This document shows positions 22,275 to 33,819 of a stretch of DNA of 64,000 nt, one piece after another (positions within the stretch are counted from its first letter, which is position 1; every line of letters begins with the position of its first letter). The notes beneath the pieces are model-generated. The model saw only the letters and a list, made by a program, of their open reading frames with translations. It was not told the DNA's origin and did no database searches. This stretch comes from Spinellus fusiger (taxonomy: Eukaryota; Mucoromycota; Mucoromycetes; Mucorales; Phycomycetaceae). The position numbers and the translations under genes were made by a program. The stretch is from NCBI GenBank assembly GCA_025094145.1, contig JALLLS010000080.1:94486-158485 (forward strand), written 5' to 3'.

Positions 22275-23650
22275 CACACCCAAAGATTTTTCTGACCTTT
22301 AAGCGGTGATACCTCCTTCCTTTTACGTCACAATAAAAGAGTTCCCTTTTATGGATCTGTGTTTAAAATCAAAGGTTTGCAAGTATCTGTAGTAAAGGGC
22401 AGTAAGGTTATCAACAATACCATTAGAGAGATGAATCTGTAGTAGTTTGGTCTATAGCAGAGACTAAGAAATAGAGTATTAGTACAAAGGCTAGTCTAGG
22501 GAAATCAAAGAGGGTACATGAACAGGAACACAACACACGATTTGAATACAATGGGTAACTAGGCAACTGTTCTTTAAGCAATTCCTTTCTTTCTAGAATG
22601 TTGTTGTAGTCTGCATTACTTTGGTAGTTCTGATTAAGCAAATGATTTGTGAAAATTCGTATTGTTCTTTTCTGTTCGAGTATTAATGCCTGCTAATTAC
22701 ACTGTCTGTTGTTCTTCATAACTTCTACCCTGTTTAACTTGTTTGTCTTTGTCTGGCATATAAACCAACAGCTGTGATATGGTGAGTATATGGTTGTTAT
22801 GTCTGACATGTTAGTCAGTTTCTATTGTATATTCTTTTACTATAATAAACCCAGTGAACCAGTTACAAAGGCAAAGGCAAGAAGAAGGTGCCAGTGCAAG
22901 GGTAATACGACACACACCTAGATTACGTTGATACATCTCGAACTAATTATTTTTACTATTATTCTATTAGTGAAAAGGGGTATGGCACCTAAAAGGATTT
23001 GAGTACGATCCTACCAAACTGCCAGTCGTTGTTTATGGTACAGGAATAAAGGTAAAAGATGCTGCCAAATTTAAAGGTCATTGTGTTGGTTTGCCAGGAA
23101 TTTTATATCAATCACTGAAAAAAGAGACAAAAGGGTGGACATCTTCTTCTGGTTGATGTCGATGAGTTCCAAACATAGAGGGTAAGCATAATTGACTTCT
23201 CACCCAATATGAAAAGATCTTCTAACAGTTACTCTTATTTTTGTTCTCAAGATCTGCCACACTTATAACACAAATAACCTCACTGAGGTATTCATAAATT
23301 TCAACAGTATCCACGCTTGCCAAAGTTGTGTAATTGTTTGGAACAGAGATGTGAACGTATCAAAGAATATCTATACAATTGCAGAAGAGTGTTTAAAGGG
23401 TTACCACCGACCAGTTCCTTTCTGTCGAGAAGAATATATATTTGTATTTATATTATATCATATCGCCATATCGAAGGTGGTTTCCTTTGGGATTCAGATA
23501 TTTACAGGTAAATCTACATAATCTTTATTTGTTTAAAAACTAACATGAATACATCTTAATTTATTTTTACTCCTTTTCAAATCGATTTATCATTTTTAAA
23601 CAATTGTATTTCGACTATTTCCTTTTATATCCTAAAGATCTCCTGGTGTG
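22275..23650 (+). mobile_element. TIR element with Fanzor/TnpB-like remnant, copy 1
   Basis: The ends are CACACCCAAAGATTTTTC and, reversed, CACACCAGGAGATCTTTA, an imperfect TIR of about 17 bp flanked by TA on both sides (22273-22274, 23651-23652). The TA flanks are as in Tc1/mariner-type insertion. From about 22365 to the right end it is almost identical to the reverse complement of 36704-38009. It carries a decayed Fanzor-like frame at 22971-23430 and a 72-codon minus frame at 22423-22641 of unknown meaning. Confidence 0.8.
22971..23430 (+). pseudogene. Fanzor/TnpB-like RNA-guided nuclease, C-terminal remnant
   Basis: Joining over an intron at about 23179-23251 (GTAAGC...CAAG), the frame reads LPVVVYGTGIKVKDAAKFKG, then LLLVDVDEFQT, a TAG stop, ICHTYNTNNL, HACQSC and VWNRDVNVSKNI. 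This is the C-terminal order of TnpB/Fanzor proteins: the strand before the zinc ribbon (DEFxTS), a split CxxC...CxxC ribbon, and the RuvC-III motif (RDVNxSxNI) with its Asp kept. Decay is visible: an in-frame stop after DEFQT, a one-base shift before it, and CHTY in place of the first CxxC. The N-terminal wedge and RuvC-I/II parts are not recognisable upstream, apart from a possible KPTAVIW near 22765. Family assignment is by motif and needs a profile search. Confidence 0.7.
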
Positions 23651-23847
23651 TAAGAAAGTCATAGTCATAAAAACATAAAAGTGAAAATATATATATATAA
23701 ATATAAACATATAATCTTAGACAGTACAAATAAGTGTATCTTTTGCTTTTTTATTTTCCTAATGTTCAAACAAAGATTAGTCATTAGAACCTATAGTATC
23801 AAAGAATATTACATCTTTACCTGTATTCCCAAAAAGAAAAGGTAACT

Positions 23848-26689
23848 TTATATTAAATATTCGCTAAACCTAAGATCTGATTCTTCACTAAGCCAATGCA
23901 TCCATCTCTTAAGAAATCCACCGTCTTGTCTGGAGGTTGCCTTGGTTCCTCTCTTGGTTCCTGCTAAAGTCTCTGAATCACACACAACACACAAATGACG
24001 CTTAGCTCTCGTCATGGCCACTGTAGATTTGTTATAAGTGACTATCTCATCATTATCACTGTCTTATACAGTGGGTTACCATTCAAACGTCTTTTTTCAC
24101 CAAGAAAACCAACTTCACAATCATCATTTGATCGCACAAGAGATAGCAAAATAGCCTCTTTCTCTCTTCCCTGAAATCCATCGACTGTGCCTATTTCAAT
24201 AAGAGGCCATTTCTCCCTTATTTCTCTTATTAATCTTGTCACTTGAGCCGAGTAGGGAGTGATGATACCGATTTGATCTTGTTTCAAACCATCATCCAGA
24301 AGTATTTGGACATGTTGAACTACTAATTCAACCTCTCTTTCATTGGCTTTGCTGAGTTCTTCTTTGGCCTCATCAGTGACTTCATGGGCAAGTCCAGTAT
24401 CACTGGTATCAATCATCACCAGTGGGACTTGGGTAGTATCTGAGCTTTGGATATCTTGGAGGTCGGTTAAGAGATGTTCTGCAACGCTGGAATCTGCTAC
24501 AAGCTTATTGTCGTAGAGCTCTTTGGAACTAAATTCCATGATTTTCTGGTGCATGCGGTATTGAACTAATAACATTCTCTTTACACTTGATCCATACATA
24601 GTCAACAATCGATCAAAAAGTGTTGTTGATAAATCTGACTTTGTAGACATGCCCTTTATAGGCACACTAACAGTTTTGAGAGGTGATTTGATAGTAGGAG
24701 GTAATTGAAGGTGATCTCCTGCCTAAGTGAAAAGAATGAAAAGAAAATAATTCATTAATAATTCAAGCATTCAATGTCGTGTGTATTGAGAAGCCTTGAT
24801 ATTACCAGAATTGCCTTTTTTCCTCTTGTAAGAGCAAGCCAGCACTCAGCTGTATTAGTTCATAAGAATAAGGTTAGCTGATGATTGAAATACACATAGC
24901 AGCAAAGGGAATAACAAGCGTTAACTCTTACCTTCCAATGCTTGTGTAGCCTCATCAATAATAACTACATCAAACTCTCTTTTGAACATATTTCTGCTCC
25001 CACATCTACCATACACTTATAAGTCACCTCCGCCTATCGTTTTGTATGTATGTATGAGGAGTGTAGTTACCCATTCAATGTAGAGATCAAAACCTGTGAT
25101 CCTGTGATAACCTCTTCTACAACTCTTTGTTCTCTTAATCGATAGTCCTTGCGTAGATCCTTCACATGGGAATAGAGAGCTCGACGTTCTGAGCGATTTT
25201 TACACTTTTTGATCTTTCCTAATGTCTCATCCATTTCCTGGCGAATCTCTGCTACAATCTGTCCTGAATCACATGTTCTGGTAATGATATCAAGAGAGTG
25301 TTCCAAAACTGTTGGAAGAATACGAGCAGGATGTCCAACACGTACAAGGTTCATTCGATGGCGTGCTAGACGCTCCACCAGATTGTCTACCCATACATAA
25401 GAGTGAAGAAGGAGAAACGAGATGTTATAGGCCAATAGGAGACACAGATCTCTATAGAACACACCTACCCACTGAAATATTCGAAGGGCCACACACAAGG
25501 ACCTTTTTACCCTGTTTAACTGCAAGTTGACGAATTATTTCCACAAGCGTATAGGTCTTTCCAGTCTACCAACAGAATATATCAATTCTGATTCAATCGA
25601 GGATCCTTAAACTACTTTCTCTTCTTTATAAATAACTAACCCCTGTCCACAGAGAAACATGTCCATTCATAGAGTATAAGTAATTTTTCATGTAATTTTT
25701 CCTGTAATTTTTCCATGATCCAGCTGTTGATAAGTACCTGGTGGACCATGAACAAGAGCAATTTCTGGAGCTCCAAGAGCAAAACGAACAGCATCCTTTT
25801 GTGACTCATTCAGCGTCTCATCATAAAACACAATATCAGACTGATCGATTGGGGCAGATGGTTTAGATAGACCCAGTAATGTCTTTGCCATTTCAGAGAC
25901 GCCTGATTCTCCTAATGCTTTGATTCTTTCTAGTGATTTGATCATACTATGCTAATAGATCAATGTCCAGTCTCTTTTCTTATTGCTCGGGATAGGATAA
26001 AATAGACTCACCGTTCATAAGTAACACTATTGGCTAGTTTAACACTACAAATACACATCTGCATTATTAATCCAGTTATAGAGAGCATCTCTCCATTCCA
26101 AACAAACAGAATGGTATGCTATAGATAAGCCAGTGATTTGATACTTGCATTTGGCAATGCTCTTGTATCTCAGAAGACAGCTCGTCATCCTTATCTTGGG
26201 ACAAAGCAATCGTCACCTTGGCATCTGTCACTCGAAAAACAACGCCTGACAGTTGAGGTGTCTGTTTTGATGGTTTATCCTTTTTATACTCATCTACCCC
26301 AACAATATCACCTGTTGTAATCTTGTGAGTCGGGAAGACAGCAGGTAGTTTGGTAGGATGGGCCAGTTCGAGGTCTATTAAACTAGGCAAGAGGCATAAG
26401 AACTTCTTCTAGCTGTTCTTTGTACCTTTTACCACCCAAGCCAGTTCTTATGCCTTTTTTTTTTTTTTTTTTAGGTATGTTTATTTATTGTTATTGTTAC
26501 TATGTTTTTTCTTGCTTGTTGACTCCCAACACGACTTGACAGACCTGTCACTTTTAGACCCACCAAGGCCATGCCACGTTTTTGTAGTTGGATAGGTGCA
26601 TAGGTAGATAGGAGCTTGAATGTCTCCTCAATATCTATTTTCTGTTCATTCTTTACAAGGCTTATCTGGTGTTCTATAAACTTCTCCAT
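23848..26689 (-). CDS. HCS1: SF1B DNA/RNA helicase of the Hcs1/IGHMBP2 type
   Basis: A multi-exon gene starting [18 protein letters not shown] at 26689. Exons give the N-terminal beta-barrel region ([18 protein letters not shown]), motif Q/I ([20 protein letters not shown] split by an intron from [11 protein letters not shown]), Ia (VLVCGPSN), II ([12 protein letters not shown]), III ([12 protein letters not shown]), IV (LLVQYRMH), V ([18 protein letters not shown]) and VI ([12 protein letters not shown], the intron falling inside Val). It ends [12 protein letters not shown]. Known members unwind DNA or RNA 5' to 3' and associate with polymerase alpha in yeast. The R3H and AN1 domains of animal IGHMBP2 are absent, as in fungal Hcs1. 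All motifs are intact, so the gene is probably functional. Confidence 0.9.
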
Positions 26690-26880
26690 AATGTTGAGCA
26701 GAGCACTACACAAAAGTCTCTCTCTTTGCAGGGAGGGAACCAGTATATGAGGGGCAAAAGGGGATATGTTAGTCACAAACAAGTCACAGGAGGGTGGGAA
26801 GAAGAGAGATACACTGTCTTTAATAAATGATTGCATGCCTATTTTATCTCTCCTCTACTGTAGAAATCCAATTCTCTCTT

Positions 26881-26907
26881 TTTATAGATAGATAGATAGA
26901 TAGATTA
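26881..26907. repeat. TAGA microsatellite
   Basis: Short run of ATAG/TAGA units upstream of the helicase start, in an AT-rich stretch. 26908-27228 shows no convincing gene. Confidence 0.8.
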
Positions 26908-27228
26908 GGTATATATCACTGACCTATAGAATGCAATAATAGCAGTTGCAAAATACATCTTTACTTTATAGTTTATAAAGATAGAAAAGAACAAAGCCTA
27001 CCACTTCATTTATTGTAGACAAACAAAGCCCATTGCTCCCATGCCAAAGATCTCCACAGGATACACGTTCTTCGGAAGGAGGCTTTCTTTTCTGATGACA
27101 CTATGACGTTGATTGTCGAGGAAGGGTTGATATTCTTAAAATAAAAACAAAAAGCAACAACACCAAAGAAATGTTGTGGTTTACTGGTCCAATATTCCTT
27201 AGCTAATGGCCCTAACAACACTCTTCTA

Positions 27229-27660
27229 CTACTCCATATTCATAGGCTCAGGCTTACGGATAGCCACATTAGAGGCTAGTCCGAGTTTCTTGGTAAGCTT
27301 TCTGAATGTATTCATGGATACTTGGGTACTCATGCCCTTTCGAAGTTCCTTCATTGTTTGGAAGGAATCTCGAGCCACTTCCCGAGCCACCTCTTCCTCG
27401 TCTCTCTTTGTAAGAATAGGTCTTCTTCCTGGACTTCTAGCTGCTTTAAAACAGCCTGTTTCTTTGTATCTTTTCATTATACGACAAATGGCCTGCTTGC
27501 TTATGCCAAACATATTCGCAATCCTCACTTGACTACTGCCATTGACAGTGGCCTCATGGACAATAAGTCGACGAGTAAAGTCATCAATGTTTTTCTTTTT
27601 GTTTCCACGTGGTTTGGTGGTGGGTGGTGGGTTGTTTTGTAAGGTAGACAGAGTATCCAT
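27229..27660 (-). CDS. Tc1/paired-type helix-turn-helix protein, no nuclease domain
   Basis: An open frame of 143 codons with an N-terminal Lys-rich region and a helix-turn-helix (VRIANMFGISKQAICRIMKR). A basic linker (RSPGRRPILTKRDEEEV) and a second HTH-like segment (MSTQVSMNTFRKLTKKLGL) follow. This is the bipartite DNA-binding half of Tc1-type transposases. The frame ends at 27229, and no DDE motifs follow in the next 220 bp on this strand. No terminal inverted repeats were found. It may be a transposase stump or a retained DNA-binding protein; an undisturbed frame slightly favours recent origin or selection. Confidence 0.6.
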   Translation of the reverse strand: MDTLSTLQNNPPPTTKPRGNKKKNIDDFTRRLIVHEATVNGSSQVRIANMFGISKQAICRIMKRYKETGCFKAARSPGRRPILTKRDEEEVAREVARDSFQTMKELRKGMSTQVSMNTFRKLTKKLGLASNVAIRKPEPMNME

Positions 27661-27891
27661 AAGAAAGGAGAGACAGGAAGAAAAAGACGAAGAATAAATG
27701 AATAATTTTTTTTGAGGGATAGCATTAAAGTTGGGACATTCAATAATTTGTTATGTATTTTTTTTGCTGGTCACTGTAGACTACATGTCGCAACACACTT
27801 GTAATATCCACCACATAAACCTCACTTTAAATCCTCTTCTTTATTTCAACAGTCACACCTCTTCCTCCTCCTCCTCTTCTTCTTTTGCACC

Positions 27892-28771
27892 ATGAGTCGT
27901 CCAGCCCCTGCTGTTCTATTAACACCACCCGAACAGTTTGGTATTGTTGAGCCAGGCATCTACCGGTCAGATATGCTACAGCCTAGTCACTTTTCATTTA
28001 TCAAACCGTTCAACTTCAAGACGATGGTGATGTTGAGTCCAGAAATGCCCAACAGAGTCACTTCAAACTACCTGGAAGAAGGCGATACAAAACTCGTTTG
28101 TTTATTCGTTCTTTTTCTTTTATGCTTTGCTAGAAGGAAGAAGAGACTTATTTACACTAGGTGCATTTGGGCATGGCGACATGGAAACCAACACAACCGT
28201 CTACTTGGCGGCCTGTATCGGAAGAGTTGATCAAAGAGGGACTTGAGCTTATATTGAATGTAGAAACACACCCAGTTCTTATCATGTGCACGTGGGTCTT
28301 TGTCTTGGAAATAGTATTAGACTGGTAGATTGAAATAGCATGTAGGTCGGGTGTCCATGAAACAGGAACATTAGTGGGCTGTCTTCGGAAACTTGAAGGC
28401 TGGAATTTCAGTTCTATAGTAACAGAGGTAATGTATAGTGCAGTGCTGCTTCTACAGATAGAATAGACTGTATAAATAGAGTGTAGATTATGCTTAATCT
28501 TTGCATGGTATCTACTAGTACCGTGCCTATGGTGGTAGTAGGGCTAGATATGTGAATGAACAATTCATCGAACTGTTTGATCTTGATCTGATTACTCTGC
28601 CTCCTAACATTCCTACGTGGCTAATTGAACAACGGAAGATGTTGGTAAGTGTCTATAGGCTATTAGAAGATAGTCCAAATATCACCTCACAGACAATCGC
28701 TCTCTCTCTCTCTCTCTCTGTGCATGTAGAAGGAAGAATTGGCAGAGGCAGCATATACCGAAAAACAGTAA
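27892..28771 (+). CDS. Oca/Siw14-type dual-specificity phosphatase-like protein, probable pseudophosphatase
   Basis: Four exons: MSRPAPAVLLTPPEQFGIVE with the family's PGIYRSDMLQPSHFSFIK; an intron at about 28096-28159; VHLGMATWKPTQPSTWRPVS leading to HPVLIMCT; an intron in the P-loop; SGVHETGTLVGCLRKLEGW; then YRAYGGSRARYVNEQFIELF and a last exon ending AAYTEKQ at 28771. The fold is that of yeast Oca1/Siw14 atypical phosphatases. The P-loop reads CTSGVHETG, so the Cys is kept but the catalytic Arg of Cx5R is Glu. That points to a non-catalytic member, as in some yeast Oca proteins. It converges with the PSD2 gene. Confidence 0.8.
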
Positions 28772-28809
28772 AAGCCTGCCTGTGGATAGAAATGAACACT
28801 TTTTTTTAA

Positions 28810-28823
28810 AAAATAAATAAATA

Positions 28824-28854
<31 letters not shown>

Positions 28855-28883
28855 TAACAACAACAACAACAACAACAACAACA
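28810..28883. repeat. Compound microsatellite (AAAT, AAT, AAC)
   Basis: Runs of AAAT, then AAT (28826-28853), then AAC (28856-28882), in the 3' region between the phosphatase-like gene and PSD2. A short CT run at 28701-28718 lies inside the preceding intron. Confidence 0.9.
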
Positions 28884-29041
28884 GACAAGATGATTGAAAT
28901 GCCAATATTAGTAGAACATAACATAGTTAATAACATGAAAATACACAGATTTCTTTCCTTCCTTCTTTTGTTTATTAGGTGGCCTACAAGTGTATGAACA
29001 GTATAATAACAATAATAACAATAATAAATATACAGACATTA

Positions 29042-32000
29042 CTAAACAGATGGCACAGGAGAACAAGAACCAATGCGGTTACCAACATACACAAGTGTTT
29101 CCATTGGCTTTTTTGAGTTGTTGAGCAAATCAAGATCTAAATGAATACTATCTTTTTGCCAGAGTATAACCAATGTACTACCACCAAAGGCAAAGTAACC
29201 AAGCTCATCTGTACGTGAGAGCCTTGTGCCTATCTTGGCTGTAATAACAATCGATCCAACCAACATGGCACCAATACAAACAATCTCTACTGTACCAAAA
29301 CGATGAGAGGCCATGGTCACTACGGCCCTAGCATTTTCACCAAAAACATCGAGCCTAGGATGCAGTTGTTGTTTTATTTATTTATTTATTAGCCACTGCT
29401 GTAAAGCAGAGCAGAAGAAAGATGAAATCACTTACGTTGTACGAACAGCAATAGGATTGACTGTATAGTATTGACCAGAGATATACCGGATATTTGTAAT
29501 AACACCATCCACAGGACAATGGAATCTATTCTCAATCCTATTGAGTCTATTGAAATAACATCACTGCAGTACTGAACACAGTAGCCTACCTATGATAGTC
29601 CTGAGGCGCCAGACGGAAGATAGCCAAGGGTCCACCTTCAAACACAGCATGTGCATTTGGATCCTCTAGTAACTTGGGCAGGCTAAACTCAATGCCTTTG
29701 ATCCATAGACGGGTGGCCTCACTTGTAGTTTCAAAAGCCATCATACGACAATCTGCAGGACTAACAGCGACACCAGGATTGTCACTTTCCTCACATGGAC
29801 GGGCATGAGGAACAAGGGCTCTGTAGAAGAATTCATTGAAAGAAGTAAAGTAGTTGAGAGGATGGAGTACTTCTGTCAAATTAATACGATGGAATTTGAT
29901 AAAGGCAGGGATTTCTTGGACTGAACTTGGAGAATCAAAACGACGGCCTTGACGCAAGGTCATATTGGTGAGGATGCGTTGGGCTATTGCACACATCAAT
30001 TACAAAGTATCCAAATCTCTACTTACCTGCTCTTGACTGGATGCCTGTATTGCTTCCCTTGTAGACTAAACGCATACCAAGACGGATATAAACACTCATG
30101 CGCTCTTCTATAAGCTCTCCTGTTTTTCTGTCTTGGACAATAATGTTGGCATTGTTCTATTCAGAAGATCAATAAGAGGAATGCATTCTATTGACTTACT
30201 GTGCCAAGAGAGTATTTTCCATAGCCCACTTTACTGACGAGTTTAACAAACCATCTAATCCGCAACAAAAGACGTGTTAGTATCAGCATAAAGAATCTGT
30301 GTATCTCCACAGTTTACCTTCTTTGTGCATAGGCTTCTGTTAAAAAGTTGCCCATCAGAAAACGATCCACCGTTGTCCAGTCATTCGCAGCACACGCAGC
30401 TACATGAGCCACAATGTCCATTTGGGCCTTTTTTGATAGGTTAGAGCGATGACAGATGGGACATTCTGCCAGCCGAATCACTTTCTCATGATGGGCAGAG
30501 GTACTTCTTTGTGTGAGTTTTCTAGTGAGTCCGTGGTGAGGTGAAAGACTTCTTGATTTTTTATACTGAAGATCCTTGGTCTTTTGGACCTGAGTGATAT
30601 GAGAAGAGAAGTTCTTAAATGTGACAGGAGAAGAATCATCAAATTGAACTCCACGTGCTTCCAACAAGACCTCTTCATTATCATCTGAAGAACTAGAAGT
30701 GGAGTCTGTCTGAGCCTCATTCAGATCCATAGAAGCCAGCCATTCTTCCTCATCCTCCCCCTCTTCCTCCTCCTCCTCCTCTTCCTCATCATCTGAAGAG
30801 GAAGAAGAGGAAGAAGAGGAAGAAGAAGAAAAGGAGCTTCTTTCTGTTTCCTTGTCTTCTTCACTCTCCTCTCCCTTATTTTCTGATGAAATTAAAGGTA
30901 TCTGAGCAGTAGTAGAAGGATAATCATCTGTAGCCAACATATAGGCCTCAAAACATGCTACCAGGTTCTCAATCGAAAGTTCATCAGATTCATTGGTAGG
31001 ATCCTTCCCATGCTGTCTCCAGAAGGTATCCAAAGTAGCCTCTGAAATAGTGGATCCAAGTGTCTCTAGCATGGATTGTACTTCCATTCGACTCATAGAC
31101 CCACTTTCTTCTACATCATACGTCCTTGTTAGTGCAATCCAAAACATCCTGCGCATCTCTTCATAAGGCACGAACTTGGCACGGATCGTAAGTGTAGAAC
31201 CCAGGTCCTTCCATTTCTCCTCATTGACTAGATTCAACTTTAGTGTATGAAGATCCATGTCCTCATGAATAGCATTGTCAGGCATATCAATAGTAGACAG
31301 GGCCCTTCTGCTCTTAGTGGACTGTCGAATGATCTCGATGATAGGCACAACTGCATTGCCTACCAAATCATTGCCTGTGAACTTCTCCTTGTCATACACA
31401 GCAAACTTTAGTTGATATGTGGACTCATTGTGCCGCACATGAAAGAACAGTTTCTCATGCCACTCTGGGTTCAATTGGTGTCGAATGGACCGAGTGCGAA
31501 AGGTCGATGTACCAAAAGACACAACCACAAAGGGATCCATGTCAAATCCCGTCCTTGTCACTAGGGAGTGTCAATGCAAGGAGATAAACTAATAGAGTAG
31601 ACTCACTGTTCTTCTCAGGCGGTAGATGATTCGCATGCGACACCTCCAAGAAAATCACACCCACCACATCAGAATGGAAGGTGGCAATATGGTGTTTTTT
31701 TTGTCTTGTAAATCGATGGCGCCGTGATGTTTTGTGGTGCTGGGGTGCTGTCTCTCGTACTGTTTCTTTATCTTGCTGTACTTGCTGTCTTCTTCTTCGT
31801 CTCATAAATCTACGGTACATGGGCTTTCTTGTTTTGGCAAAGTTGGGTGGCAGAGAAGAACTTCGTGTGGAGGATTTAGGACCCAAATCAGTCAAAGGAG
31901 AAGAAGCAAGGAAAGAATCCCATAAATCTCTGAGCTGTGTGTCTTGTGTGGTGTTTTTGGTATCAGAGGATAGTACCTCCTCATTAAGAACAAGGTTACC

Positions 32001-33036
32001 GAGAACAAGGCTTAATTTAAACTCTATGGTGCTGTGTGGTTTGGTCAGAGTGGTATCTTGTTGAGGTTGTGTAGGCTGCAGTGTAGGCTGTAGTGTAGGC
32101 AGTGTAGGCGTGGATGTGCGTGGTAGACTGTCTCTTAAGAATCTTGATCTTCCTGAGGTAGGGGTTCTTAATGAATCTTGCTGTGAGGGAGGTGGGTGGA
32201 GAGGGTACTGATAGGACTTGTCATAACATTTGTCACAACAACAGCACAGCCATTAAACATCTCTGATTCGTTGTCTGTAACCCTTACCTTGGACTCACTT
32301 GTACTGCTCAGCATGTCATTCTGCTCAGCAAACAACTGATCAAAAGGCAAGACGCATTGTCCCAGAAGCACAGATCTGAACCTGTCTTTATCATAGACAG
32401 ACAGGGTAATTCCTTGTGCCCATAGTCTTCGTTTTGTCCGTTGGTGTTTTTTTTTGCGGTGGACTTGGGTCAGTGGGGCCAGAGGAATATCAAATGCACA
32501 ATGCCATTCTGGATGTACTGTCTTTCGAACAACATGTGTCCGCTGTTTCTGTCCGGCACCACTGATCATGGCATAAGCATTGACGGAAGTGATCTGTAGG
32601 ATATGTTAACAAGGCATTCTTGCTTTGGTGTCTCATGTCACTAAATGTGTTCTAATATTGCTCTATTTATCCACTCAATGTATTCTAATATCATCCTTAT
32701 AGTACCCTTATTCTACTGGAGTGAGACAGGGACTTGTCTGCTTACATCTTGTCTGTCAGATAATGCATGGGCTCTTAGGATATAGACACGTAAACACAGA
32801 GAGGAAAGGTTGCTTTGGTTATGAACTGTATCAGCAGCAGTAGAAGCAGAAGCAGAAGCAGTAGAAGCAGTAGAGGGCGATGGGGACTCACTCACATAAG
32901 AGTGGGCTCTTGGGGTAGCAGAGTGATGGCGACTTTTCTTTCTTCTTGAAGTGAGCCACTGTGCTGAGGGTTTGTTGAACAGGTGGAAGCGTCCTCGAGA
33001 AGGAAGTGTGTGGACATGAACAGGTTCATCGATCAT
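29042..33036 (-). CDS. PSD2: Phosphatidylserine decarboxylase, C2-domain type (Psd2-like)
   Basis: A long multi-exon gene from [20 protein letters not shown] (33036). A first C2 domain runs at about 32170-32800 ([36 protein letters not shown]) and a second at about 31180-31690 ([18 protein letters not shown], then [20 protein letters not shown]). An EF-hand-like segment ([20 protein letters not shown]), a long Ser/Glu-rich run and a CPICHRSN...HVAAC zinc-like motif follow. The decarboxylase domain has [18 protein letters not shown] and GENARAVV. The self-cleavage site is GGST ([12 protein letters not shown]), where Ser becomes the pyruvoyl group. It converts phosphatidylserine to phosphatidylethanolamine in the endomembrane system. 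No mitochondrial leader is seen, unlike Psd1. All catalytic motifs are present. Confidence 0.92.
30750..30850 (-). repeat. Low-complexity Ser/Glu/Asp coding run in PSD2
   Basis: Repeated TCC/TTC triplets on the plus strand code for a serine run followed by a Glu/Asp run on the minus strand. It is probably a disordered spacer between the EF-hand-like segment and the catalytic domain. Confidence 0.85.
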
Positions 33037-33819
33037 GACAGGTTTTAAGTGGGTAAAGATGACCAGTATCCAGAATAAGGCTTGATGTTGGCTTAAAATG
33101 AGCAGAATTCACACTGTAGGTTTAGAATGAAGTGAGGCTTCTTTTAGAAACAAGGACTTATTGTTGTGAGCCTTGTGAGGACAAGATGAGTTGAGCAAGA
33201 GAAAGGACAAGGGCATGGTCTATCAGGGGAGGAGAGTGAATAGGCAAGTCACACGTGTTCAAGGCCTGTTCATCTTCTACTTCTGATGGTCCATGGTCCA
33301 TGGTCGTTTAGATTCCGTGTGATAGTATAGATTGAGACATGTCTATATTTGGAGTGTGTTTAGTATAAAAGGCAATTCCCAGTGGATGTATCCCTTATAT
33401 GGGATGTGTTACTGTAGGTAGGCGTTGGTGTGATAGAGTAGGTTTGAGTGCAATGAGGCTGGATGAGATTGAAATTGGAGATATGGGATGGGATTGGCAC
33501 GAGGGAGTTGGGCCTTGGCATGACTTTGGCCAATCGACCTGCCCTTGGGACCTGGAGTATGGGATTGGGCCCAAGTGAGTGAGGAGGGTTTCTATGGGCT
33601 TATTGGGGAGGGATTCTTATGGCCTGTTCTTAAGGGTTTCTGTGCCCTTCTTTAACACTCTCATTCTTCACTTGTCTACTACTGCACTCCACACGTACAC
33701 AACAACAACACATTTCTTTTCTATTTTTTTTTTCTTTCTTTCTTCTTTCTTTTTTTTATTCTTTTTCTTTCTTGTTCAAAAATATAAAAAAAAATAACCC
33801 TCATTAACCAACAACGACA
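33037..33819. other. Intergenic: PSD2 upstream region and R3H-SUZ 3' region
   Basis: No gene seen. A T/C-rich tract at 33705-33790 lies just before the R3H-SUZ stop. A short direct repeat of GGTCCAT occurs at about 33289-33302. The plus-strand frame at 33579-33797 is mostly translated T-run and is not credible. Confidence 0.6.

Noticed and set aside
22423..22641. 72-codon minus frame conserved in both Fanzor-like copies
   Set aside because: Conservation is explained by the near-identical DNA of the two copies. There is no domain, and part of it is hydrophobic low-complexity.
27006..27221. Minus-strand GMGAMG motif (PVEIFGMGAMGF) resembling a nucleotide-binding start
   Set aside because: The open stretch is short, ends at once, and has no supporting exons. 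It could be a fragment of a dehydrogenase, but this is not supported.
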